Shown one piece after another: positions 17,305 to 22,214 of a DNA stretch of 25,100 nt. Positions within the stretch are counted from its first letter, which is position 1, and the number at the start of each line of letters is the position of its first letter. Under the pieces are notes generated by a model, which was not told the DNA's origin, did not search any database, and saw nothing but the letters and a program-made list of their open reading frames with translations. Made by a program: the position numbers and the translations under genes. Source of the stretch: a virus; the IMG/VR virus record IMGVR_UViG_3300007735_000522, positions 1-25,100 of that record. The stretch is one strand, 5' to 3'.

Positions 17305-17825
17305 TGTGATCCTGCTAACGGTACATACAATGCGCCAACTTTTTCACACGCAATACGCAAACCACCAGATCCAGGAAAAATGTCCACTACTTCATCGCCA
17401 TCTTGGGCATTGAGTAGTTTGATTACCCAGTCATTGAACTTATCTGGTTTTGCACCAGGCATACCCTTCTTCATACTGCGAGCGCAAGACAACCAGTCGT
17501 ACACCATTGGGTTTCTCCCATTGTGTATCCTACCACCGTAGAAAATGATAGGCTCCCATGCATACTGGGTATGAGTCTTGCGAATCTGAAAGAAGGTCTT
17601 GCACCAAGCCCCCACGCGGGCACCCTCTGGTATTGTGGGCAGTAGCCATGCAAGGTCTTTTGGATTGCATGAGTAAACCCAACCGTCAGGGTACTCCTCT
17701 GTGAGTCTGGCAATGAGGTCAATGTGACTTTGCTTATCGTCCCACTTGGCAGCCTCTGGGTGCAATTCCCCGTACATCCTCTTACCCATCCCAAGATAAG
17801 GTGGGTCTGCGTATGCGAACTTCAT
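17301..17825 (-). CDS. Small DNA methyltransferase (N6-adenine/N4-cytosine type)
   Basis: A 174-residue protein, joined to terS and terL by 4-base ATGA overlaps at both ends. The catalytic motif DPPY is at residues 7-10, right at the N-terminus. The AdoMet-binding motif DIFPGSGG is at 148-155, near the C-terminus, preceded by KPDKFNDWVIKLL. Catalytic motif first and FxGxG last is the permuted (beta-type) order. It is short, leaving about 110 residues for target recognition. Both key motifs look intact, so activity is plausible. Placement inside the terminase operon is unusual and suggests the mark affects packaging-site recognition or protects packaged DNA from host restriction. Target sequence cannot be predicted. 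Confidence 0.85.
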   Translation of the reverse strand: MKFAYADPPYLGMGKRMYGELHPEAAKWDDKQSHIDLIARLTEEYPDGWVYSCNPKDLAWLLPTIPEGARVGAWCKTFFQIRKTHTQYAWEPIIFYGGRIHNGRNPMVYDWLSCARSMKKGMPGAKPDKFNDWVIKLLNAQDGDEVVDIFPGSGGLRIACEKVGALYVPLAGSQ

Positions 17826-18334
17826 GCGGTCTCCTTGCGCTTGGCCAACTCTGCCTCGATCTTCTCAACCGGCACTAACGCCAAAACCCGGTCATACAGC
17901 GCATCGGTGTCCAAGTCACGGAAGTCAGACCTACGAGAAGCAACTTCCTCGTCCACAAAGATCTTGCCATACGTCTTGAAGTAGAGCTCGGCACTTGCCC
18001 GGTCACCTGACTTAGCCCGCTCAACCAACTTCTGCTTGATCAGTGCGTACTCGGCGGTATCGTCATCGACCTTCTCGACATTGCCACTTGGCTTGACCGC
18101 CAGCGTGGTTGCCCCTGGCAGTTTCAGTGCCTGCTCTCTCTGACGATTTTCAAACTTGGCAATGAACTCATCATTCTGCTTCCACGTCCGTAGCGTGCGG
18201 TCTGTGATACCCTTGACCTTCGCCCATTCGATGTCACTTGTAGGCAAACCAGCTACCGCTCTTTGGTGTTTGTCAAGCAACAACCATTCGATGTACTCGT
18301 TCTGTAACAGCTCATACCGGTTCAGTTTGGGCAT
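17822..18334 (-). CDS. terS: Terminase small subunit
   Basis: I take the start at ATG 18334-18332, since GGAGG lies five bases upstream; a GTG four codons earlier overlaps that ribosome site and is unlikely. The 170-residue product has an N-terminal helix-turn-helix, with WAKVKGITDRTLRTWKQNDE at about residues 37-56. It then has a middle helical region (YALIKQKLVERAKSGDRASAELYF) and a C-terminal charged helix. This arrangement, and its position at the head of the packaging operon two genes before terL, fits the DNA-recognition subunit of terminase. It would bind the packaging site and deliver DNA to TerL. It is the first gene of the leftward late region, next to the structured gap. Confidence 0.8.
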   Translation of the reverse strand: MPKLNRYELLQNEYIEWLLLDKHQRAVAGLPTSDIEWAKVKGITDRTLRTWKQNDEFIAKFENRQREQALKLPGATTLAVKPSGNVEKVDDDTAEYALIKQKLVERAKSGDRASAELYFKTYGKIFVDEEVASRRSDFRDLDTDALYDRVLALVPVEKIEAELAKRKETA

Positions 18335-18340
18335 TTTGTC

Positions 18341-18365
18341 CTCCACCTATCCCTTCCGGAACGAC
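18341..18365 (-). promoter_or_regulatory. Late intergenic element E upstream of terS
   Basis: The minus strand reads GTCGTTCCGG then AAGGGATAGGTGGAG, seven bases before the terS start, with GATAGGTG shared with elements A and B. GTCG to GATA spacing is ten bases, as in element B. The GGAGG ribosome site forms its 3' end. If the element is a promoter, the terS mRNA would have a leader of only about 12 bases. Confidence 0.45.
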
Positions 18366-18510
18366 TTCCACTTTGCGGAAACGGGGATCGTTTCTTTGAC
18401 GGTTCTATTTCCGTTGCTTCATAGTGAGTAGGTGTCTTGTTTTGGGTTCCGGATTCGATTTTGGGTCAAAATCTACGAGCGATAGTATATATACGGAGAC
18501 ACGCTGGCTC

Positions 18511-18527
18511 GGGGGGAATGGCCCCCC
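18511..18527. repeat. GGGGGG/CCCCCC hairpin
   Basis: Six G (18511-18516) pair with six C (18522-18527) across a five-base loop. No U-run follows on either strand, so a standard terminator is not supported. Confidence 0.6.
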
Positions 18528-18575
18528 TCGGCTGGTACTTTGGTCTTGGTCTGGTAGGTTGGCAGGAGCTGGCGC

Positions 18576-18607
18576 GTGAGCGTGCTGCACGCGTGTTTCA
18601 CGCTCAC
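18576..18607. repeat. 9-bp inverted repeat with nested palindrome
   Basis: GTGAGCGTG (18576-18584) is the exact complement of CACGCTCAC (18599-18607). The loop contains the palindrome CACGCGTG (18588-18595). This could form a hairpin or be a two-site binding region. No flanking gene explains it. Confidence 0.65.
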
Positions 18608-18730
18608 ACCTTCGGGCCTGGCGGGACCTGGCCGGGGGAAACACGGGGACAGGCAACACGGCCGGGCGGGTCACCGGCTCCGGGCCAGTGACTGTCTATT
18701 GTTGATCTCACCTGTGTGACCAACTCTCAC

Positions 18731-18774
18731 GCGGGACTGTCGGTCACTGATCGGGCGTCTGCCGAGTGTCCCGC
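18731..18774. repeat. GCGGGAC/GTCCCGC inverted repeat
   Basis: GCGGGAC (18731-18737) pairs with GTCCCGC (18768-18774), and after a 2x2 mismatch TCGG (18740-18743) pairs with CCGA (18762-18765). This stem competes with a longer-range pairing involving GATCGGGC inside its loop, so alternative structures are possible. Confidence 0.55.
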
Positions 18775-18795
18775 CCTGGTGACCTGAACGGACCA

Positions 18796-18824
18796 CCCCG
18801 GCAGAGTGGAGGCTCTGTCCGGGG
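18796..18824 (-). terminator. Strong hairpin after the four-cysteine microgene
   Basis: CCCCGG (18796-18801) plus CAGAG pairs with CTCTG, one bulged T, and CCGGGG (18819-18824) across a six-base loop. It begins 13 bases beyond the stop of the 29-aa minus-strand ORF. There is no U-run, so it is called a 3'-end hairpin rather than a proven terminator. Its outer CCCCGG/CCGGGG stem resembles the outer stem of the module at 19513-19558. Confidence 0.5.
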
Positions 18825-18837
18825 CGGCCCGATCTTG

Positions 18838-18927
18838 TCAGCTCTGGCGGTGTGCTGCTCGGTGTGCTGCTGACTTGTAGCACCACACAGCGCAACGGCG
18901 CTCTCCGCACTCTTCGCATCGAGGCAT
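18838..18927 (-). CDS. Four-cysteine microprotein (29 aa)
   Basis: ATG 18927-18925 is preceded by a strong purine-rich site (GAAGGAAGGAG, six bases before the start) and by the same two-hairpin leader found before the three plus-strand genes. That shared leader is the main reason to believe this very short ORF. The product begins MPRCEECGERRCAVWCYKSA and has cysteines at 4, 7, 12 and 16 with an Arg/His-rich end, so it could bind one zinc ion. It ends in front of a strong hairpin. Function is unknown; a small nucleic-acid- or protein-binding factor is conceivable. If the ORF is not translated, the leader copy would need another explanation. Confidence 0.5.
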   Translation of the reverse strand: MPRCEECGERRCAVWCYKSAAHRAAHRQS

Positions 18928-18948
18928 GCGCGTCTCCTTCCTTCTTCA

Positions 18949-18978
18949 CCCGTGTCACCGGGCGCGCTACTTGCGCAC
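18949..18978 (-). promoter_or_regulatory. Two-hairpin leader, copy 4 (minus strand)
   Basis: Read on the minus strand: GTGCGC-AAGTA-GCGCGC (six pairs, one G-U), then CCCG-GTGACA-CGGG, then a ribosome site and ATG. It contains the exact 12-mer CCGGTGACACGG (18950-18961) also present in the three plus-strand leaders. Confidence 0.6.
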
Positions 18979-19076
18979 ACAACACTGTGGGCGCGGGGTA
19001 GTCCGATACAAGAGGCGACACAACAGCAACACAACGACCCTTGCGCGAACCTGGGCGGCGCCCAACAGTAGTAGTT

Positions 19077-19107
19077 GCGAGACAGTCTCGCCGCCGGTGA
19101 CACGGCG
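19077..19107 (+). promoter_or_regulatory. Two-hairpin leader, copy 1 (ArdA-like gene)
   Basis: Hairpin one is GCGAGA-CAG-TCTCGC (19077-19091). Hairpin two is CGCCG-GTGACA-CGGCG (19092-19107). The ribosome site AAGGAG follows at 19116-19121 and ATG at 19129. The first hairpin differs in sequence from those of the other copies but keeps the same shape and place. Confidence 0.65.
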
Positions 19108-19128
19108 CAACACCGAAGGAGCAACACC

Positions 19129-19506
19129 ATGAACGACAACACCGCGACAGACCTGACCACAGCGCAGCAGCTGGCGAACATTCTCGAACAGGGCGACGAG
19201 GCGACCGACAACGATGCCCTCGTGGAACTTGTCGCCGACTTCTCGGAGGAGGCGGTCGTCGCCTTCGTTGAGATCCACGGAGCGCATTACTACAAGCTCG
19301 ACGAGGCAGACCAGTGGGCGGACACATTCCGCGACTGCTACATCGGCGAGATGACGGCCGAGGACTACGCCGAACACCTGCTCGACGAGGGGGTATTCGG
19401 AGAGGTTGGCGACGCTCTGCGGAGGTACATCGACATAGAGCACCTAGCGCACGACCTGCGTCACGACATACACGAGCTTGGCGGCTTCCTATTCCGCGCC
19501 CAGTAG
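19129..19506 (+). CDS. ardA: ArdA-like antirestriction protein
   Basis: ATG 19129 is chosen because AAGGAG lies seven bases upstream; the open frame extends further but through the structured leader. The 125-residue, strongly acidic product has FRDCYIGEMTAEDYAEHLL at about 67-85 and YIDIEHLAHDLRHDIHELGG at 100-119. Both match the style of the ArdA C-terminal half (a FxDxYxG motif, then YiDxexxaxDL). ArdA proteins are acidic DNA mimics that block type I restriction enzymes (and sometimes their methylase) as the phage enters. Typical ArdA is about 165 residues, so this one is short at the N-terminus. It belongs to the GC-rich three-gene island and would be expected early in infection. Confidence 0.8.
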   Translation: MNDNTATDLTTAQQLANILEQGDEATDNDALVELVADFSEEAVVAFVEIHGAHYYKLDEADQWADTFRDCYIGEMTAEDYAEHLLDEGVFGEVGDALRRYIDIEHLAHDLRHDIHELGGFLFRAQ

Positions 19507-19512
19507 CAGACA

Positions 19513-19558
19513 GCCCCGGACCGCTTCGGGCGGCGCAGGCTCACGACCTGACCGGGGC
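19513..19558 (+). ncRNA. Predicted three-way-junction RNA module, copy 1
   Basis: Seven bases after the ardA stop, GCCCCGG (19513-19519) pairs with CCGGGGC (19552-19558). Enclosed are CCGC-TTCGG-GCGG (19521-19533) and CAGG-CTCACGA-CCTG (19536-19550). The copy at 20558-20602 keeps all three stems with paired base changes in stems 1 and 3 and an identical 7-base loop CTCACGA. This is an intercistronic RNA structure; function is unknown. Confidence 0.6.
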
Positions 19559-19563
19559 ACGCA

Positions 19564-19597
19564 GTGCGCACAACGCGCACGCCGCCGGTGACACGGC
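19564..19597 (+). promoter_or_regulatory. Two-hairpin leader, copy 2 (308-aa gene)
   Basis: Hairpin one is GTGCGC-ACAAC-GCGCAC (19564-19580). Hairpin two is GCCG-GTGACA-CGGC (19584-19597). AAGAAGGA and ATG 19621 follow. Confidence 0.65.
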
Positions 19598-19620
19598 ACA
19601 ACTGAAAGAAGGAACAGATC

Positions 19621-20547
19621 ATGAACTGGAACAAGAACTACGAGCAGGACGAGAATGGTGTCGTGCGTGCCTGGGTTGACTACGAGGCAGACCATGCCTT
19701 CCGGAACAAATGGTACGAGGGCGCAGGCTGGGACGTTGACGCCTGCGAAATCGCTCGCAGAGAACTCGGCGCAGACTTCACCGAGCCAGAGACGAGCGAG
19801 GACGTGGACCAAATCGGGCGACAGCTGGAACACCTGGCAACCATCGCAGAGGAAGAGGCGGACAGCGCAACCGACGACGCGCAGGCTCTGGCTCTTCTCC
19901 GTCGTGCACGTGAACTGCGCAAGGCAGGCGAGTGCCTGCGCGTGAGCGACGACGATCGTCTCTTCTTCTCACAGATCAACGGCGACGAGGAACTGGCAGC
20001 TGCACGCCAGCTTCTCGCTGACTGGGACGAGGCTCACGAGGGACGCGTCTGGCTGGAAGATCGAGACGGAGACGGAGAACTCACCTCGGCGCTGGCTGCG
20101 TACGAGAGAGAACTGCGCGGCTCTCGCTCTGGCTTCTCCGAGATGGTGGTCGAGGCGACCGACGAGTGGCTCACGATCTCATTCTCTGGGTACGGTTGCG
20201 ACATGCGGGACCTCTCGCTGGTCGTGCGCTGGGGCATGCCAGTCGACGCTCTGCTCTCTTGGGCGACCGATGCAACCCTGGCACAGGTGAACGAGGCTCT
20301 GCGGATCGACGCGGAATACCCCGGCGCACTGAACCGCGCTCTGCGGTGCCTCTCTGTGTCACTCACCGAGCCGGACGCAGACGAGCTGCTGTCGGTGGCT
20401 GGTGGGATCCTCTCCTCATACCCTGACGACATGATGGACCGGGTCGTTCAGGCGCTGAACGTCCTGGAAGGTTCAGACGGTGGCGAGTGGTCCGGTGACT
20501 TCTCCGAGCTGGTCCGCGCCTCTGTTCACTTCTCCCTCGTCGGCTGA
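19621..20547 (+). CDS. Acidic protein of unknown function (308 aa)
   Basis: ATG 19621 follows AAGAAGGA with seven bases' spacing and the conserved leader. The product is very rich in Asp and Glu throughout, with few Lys, and has alternating helical stretches (ALALLRRARELRKAGECLRV; AARQLLADWDEAHEGRVWLE). The start MNWNKNYEQDENGVVRAWVD and the middle segment EWLTISFSGYGCDMRDL look globular. There is no signal peptide, membrane segment or catalytic motif I recognise. Being between ardA and another early-type gene, and strongly acidic, it could be another DNA mimic or host-defence inhibitor, but that is only an inference. The codon and base composition is GC-rich like its neighbours and unlike the late genes. 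Confidence 0.75.
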   Translation: MNWNKNYEQDENGVVRAWVDYEADHAFRNKWYEGAGWDVDACEIARRELGADFTEPETSEDVDQIGRQLEHLATIAEEEADSATDDAQALALLRRARELRKAGECLRVSDDDRLFFSQINGDEELAAARQLLADWDEAHEGRVWLEDRDGDGELTSALAAYERELRGSRSGFSEMVVEATDEWLTISFSGYGCDMRDLSLVVRWGMPVDALLSWATDATLAQVNEALRIDAEYPGALNRALRCLSVSLTEPDADELLSVAGGILSSYPDDMMDRVVQALNVLEGSDGGEWSGDFSELVRASVHFSLVG

Positions 20548-20557
20548 AACGCCGATC

Positions 20558-20602
20558 GCCTCGGCCCGCACTGGCGGCGCCGGCTCACGACCGGACCGAG
20601 GC
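20558..20602 (+). ncRNA. Predicted three-way-junction RNA module, copy 2
   Basis: Ten bases after the upstream stop, GCCTCGG (20558-20564) pairs with CCGAGGC (20596-20602). Inside are CCGC-ACTG-GCGG (20566-20577) and CCGG-CTCACGA-CCGG (20580-20594). Relative to copy 1, a C-G pair became T-A in stem 1 and an A-T pair became C-G in stem 3, while the stems stay intact and the loop CTCACGA is unchanged. Confidence 0.6.
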
Positions 20603-20606
20603 ACGA

Positions 20607-20637
20607 CCCGCAGACGCGGGCCACCGGTGACACGGTG
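20607..20637 (+). promoter_or_regulatory. Two-hairpin leader, copy 3 (137-aa gene)
   Basis: Hairpin one is CCCGC-AGAC-GCGGG (20607-20620). Hairpin two is CACCG-GTGACA-CGGTG (20622-20637), where an A-T pair stands in place of the G-C pair of copies 1 and 2. AAAGGA and ATG 20657 follow. Confidence 0.65.
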
Positions 20638-20656
20638 AAACTGAAAGGAAACAACA

Positions 20657-21070
20657 ATGGAACCGACGACGATCGCAGACGTGCGGCGAGTCTTCTCGCT
20701 GCTGGAAGAGGACGCAAAGAAAGCAGGACTGCTGCCAGACGGCAGGTTGCAACTGGAAGAAGGCTCCGCCACGTACGGCCGCGCCTGGCGTCTCGTCTGG
20801 AAAGACAGAGAGCCGACGGCACACTCCGGACGCGGCGCACACTTCCGCCCACCTCGACCACTGGAAGACTTCCTCGGCTCGACCAAGCGAGAGGCGTTCG
20901 AGAGCTTGATCCGGATGCGCAGGGAGATCTGGGACCGGGAGCAAGCACGCAAAGAGACTGCCGAGCTGCTCGCCTCACTCACAGCGCAGGAACTGGAAAC
21001 CTTCCGAGTCTTGCTCGCTGACGGGGGGCTCACGATCGAGGAGGCGGCCGCTGCTGCTCGCAAACTCTGA
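20657..21070 (+). CDS. Unknown helical protein (137 aa), third gene of GC-rich island
   Basis: ATG 20657 follows AAAGGA seven bases upstream and the third copy of the leader. Residues 1-55 (TIADVRRVFSLLEEDAKKAG, then an aromatic ATYGRAWRLVW strand) look like a small alpha/beta unit. Residues 75-137 are helical (REAFESLIRMRREIWDREQA; LTAQELETFRVLLADGG). The ending GLTIEEAAAAARKL resembles a short helix-turn-helix tail but is too brief to call. No family is recognised. It is the last gene before a strong hairpin and convergent minus-strand genes. Confidence 0.7.
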   Translation: MEPTTIADVRRVFSLLEEDAKKAGLLPDGRLQLEEGSATYGRAWRLVWKDREPTAHSGRGAHFRPPRPLEDFLGSTKREAFESLIRMRREIWDREQARKETAELLASLTAQELETFRVLLADGGLTIEEAAAAARKL

Positions 21071-21092
21071 CACACTGACACCAGGCACCGGG

Positions 21093-21120
21093 CGGCGCTG
21101 ACCGAGCAGGTCAGTCGCCG
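21093..21120. terminator. Hairpin between convergent genes
   Basis: CGGCG plus CTGACC pairs with GGTCAG, one bulged T, and CGCCG across the loop GAGCA. It lies 23 bases after the 137-aa gene and covers the stop codon of the opposing 118-aa gene, so it could end transcription from both sides. There is no strong U-run. The preceding GGGCGGCGC matches part of the three-way-junction modules, suggesting a degenerate third copy. Confidence 0.5.
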
Positions 21121-21467
21121 TCTGGCTGCTTGCGTTGGGCCGTCGAGCCACGACCCGCCTCCACTGCGTCCCGCCATGCCCAGAGCAGGACGAGGTGCTC
21201 GTCCCTGAACGTGAGCAGCAGCGCCGGTGCGTTGTGCCCTTCGTCCAGAAGCTCGCGGATGATGGGCCGACGATCCACGCCCCTGGTCAGGTTGAGGGCG
21301 TCCGTCCGTGCGATCTTGGCGTTCGCCAGCTCGGTGGCGTACCGTCTTTTCAGTCGAGCCACGACCCTCCTATCCGCCTTGCTGATACGCGGTCGAGCCA
21401 CGACCCCACTGCTCTCCGGGAGGAGACCGTACTGTGCCAGCACTGGACGTAGTTCTTCTTCTGTCAT
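21111..21467 (-). CDS. Unknown basic protein (118 aa)
   Basis: ATG 21467-21465 lies one base after the stop of the sigma-like gene, with GGAGG seven bases upstream, inside the end of that gene, so the two are translated together. The product has an N-terminal helix (MTEEELRPVLAQYGLLPESS), a basic helical middle with two VVAR segments (RISKADRRVVARLKRRYATE) and a helical end (LLLTFRDEHLVLLWAWRDAV). The basic middle could bind nucleic acid. Family is not recognised. The gene contains three copies of a 14-base dyad sequence, one in a different reading frame from the other two. Coupling to a sigma-like gene suggests a regulatory partner, by inference only. Confidence 0.7.
   Translation of the reverse strand: MTEEELRPVLAQYGLLPESSGVVARPRISKADRRVVARLKRRYATELANAKIARTDALNLTRGVDRRPIIRELLDEGHNAPALLLTFRDEHLVLLWAWRDAVEAGRGSTAQRKQPDGD
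21142..21405 (+). repeat. Three copies of GTCGAGCCACGACC
   Basis: The 14-mer occurs at 21142-21155, 21353-21366 and 21392-21405, all in the same orientation inside the 118-aa gene. Each is a small dyad (GTCG-AGCCA-CGAC). Copies two and three are read in the same frame, copy one in another, so protein conservation alone cannot explain the repetition. Confidence 0.75.
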
Positions 21468-21468
21468 G

Positions 21469-21846
21469 TCATACCTCCGGGAGATCTATCCCACTCGTGC
21501 CCTCCGTGGGCAGATAACTTCTATCGAGAATAGCGGCGAGCCACGGCGTGCCTTCCATCCGCTCACGTAGTGCCTTGATCGCACGCATAGTCTCACGCCT
21601 CATCGTCTGGTCAGAGCACCCGAGCATACGACCGGCCTCGGCATACGATACCTGGCCGATAACGCACAGCTCGATGGCTGACCGCTGGCGATCCGGCAGG
21701 TCTTGCAGCAGGGTATCGAGGACCAGAGCGGAGGCGTCCTCACTGGGATCACTGGCAAAGTACTCGTCGTAGTACGAAAGGTCGCCGGCAAGAACACCCG
21801 AGTCACTTCGACTGGGATCGTAGGGTATGTCCTTGCCACGTCTCAC
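21469..21846 (-). CDS. Sigma-70 region 4-like regulator
   Basis: A 125-residue product, start taken at GTG 21846-21844; no good ribosome site precedes it, so the start is uncertain and a leaderless mRNA is possible. Residues about 44-97 read as sigma region 4: LLQDLPDRQRSAIELCVIGQ, then SYAEAGRMLGCSDQTMRRET as the helix-turn-helix and a trailing RAIKALRERM helix. Region 2 is absent, so it is not a full sigma factor. It may modify host RNA polymerase promoter recognition by binding DNA or polymerase. In a phage with a WhiB-like gene (a family whose members bind sigma region 4), a regulatory link is worth considering. Residues 1-40 are acidic and without a clear fold. Confidence 0.78.
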   Translation of the reverse strand: MRRGKDIPYDPSRSDSGVLAGDLSYYDEYFASDPSEDASALVLDTLLQDLPDRQRSAIELCVIGQVSYAEAGRMLGCSDQTMRRETMRAIKALRERMEGTPWLAAILDRSYLPTEGTSGIDLPEV

Positions 21847-21955
21847 AGTTGTGAAAGTGTCTTGTGTTTGCTGGGGTAGCGCGGATAGTTACAGGTACGC
21901 TGGTAGTGACGAACTCGGTTAGCTTCCTTCCCGAGTGTGCGGCTAAGCCAGACAG

Positions 21956-21985
21956 AAAGACTCTCTGTGTCACCAGGGAGTCTTT
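21956..21985. terminator. 12-bp stem terminator, possibly bidirectional
   Basis: AAAGACTCTCTG pairs with CAGGGAGTCTTT across a six-base loop TGTCAC (GTGACA on the minus strand). CGCTTTTC follows on the plus strand and TTTCTGTC on the minus strand. It lies about 110 bases upstream of the sigma-like gene, so it is not simply its 3' end. It could attenuate transcription entering that gene from the right. Confidence 0.7.
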
Positions 21986-22009
21986 CGCTTTTCTGGATCG
22001 TGGTGGCTG

Positions 22010-22099
22010 GGGTCTCTTGGGTGGTGTGTGTCTTTCCTCTGTGGCCATTCTTACGAAATGGCCAACAGGGAAAACCACCCACAACACCCTGAAAGACCC
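22010..22099. repeat. 90-base imperfect inverted repeat
   Basis: The innermost stem TGGCCATT (22042-22049) pairs with AATGGCCA (22057-22064) around CTTACGA. Pairing continues outward through CTG/CAG, TTTCC/GGAAA, GGTGT/ACACC-like stretches and ends with GGGTCT...AGACCC at 22010 and 22099. The folded arm would be about 40 bases with a few bulges. Candidates are a small structured RNA, a miniature mobile element or an origin element. Confidence 0.65.
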
Positions 22100-22214
22100 G
22101 GGCGGGAAAGACAAAACCGCAGGTCAGAGCCTTATTTGAGCATGAAAAGAAGCCAATGAGTCTTTCCGAAGCAGGGTAATCCACGCGAGCGTTTCCGAAA
22201 ATGACATGTCCGTT

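Larger units (their letters stand above)
18335..18837. other. Non-coding, hairpin-rich gap between late and accessory modules
   Basis: No convincing gene is seen; the long frames here are high-GC artefacts without ribosome sites. The left 150 bases are AT-richer and include a 10-base palindrome GTATATATAC (18485-18494). The rest is very GC-rich with four strong inverted repeats (18511-18527, 18576-18607, 18731-18774, 18796-18824) and a long-range pair GATCGGGC/GCCCGATC (18749-18756 with 18827-18834). Such a gap at a transcription divergence is a candidate for a replication origin, packaging site or control region. No role is demonstrated. Confidence 0.5.

Noticed and set aside
18437-18691. 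A plus-strand frame of 84 residues in the hairpin-rich gap
   Set aside because: No ribosome site, non-ATG start, low-complexity Gly/Pro/Arg product crossing two strong hairpins.
18671-19327. Long overlapping open frames on the minus strand (218 and 155 residues)
   Set aside because: They arise from the high GC content, lack ribosome sites, have Arg/Pro/Ser-rich non-protein-like composition, and lie antisense to the better supported ArdA-like gene.
19513-19558. Module considered as a tRNA (7-bp acceptor-like stem, 7-base loop with central CAC)
   Set aside because: There is no T arm, no CCA or conserved tRNA bases, and it sits between genes in several copies with an invariant loop; better described as an unknown RNA structure.
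20473-21177. A 234-residue minus-strand frame opposite the 137-aa gene
   Set aside because: Ser/Arg/Ala-rich composition typical of the antisense of GC-rich coding DNA; the plus-strand gene has a leader and a ribosome site.
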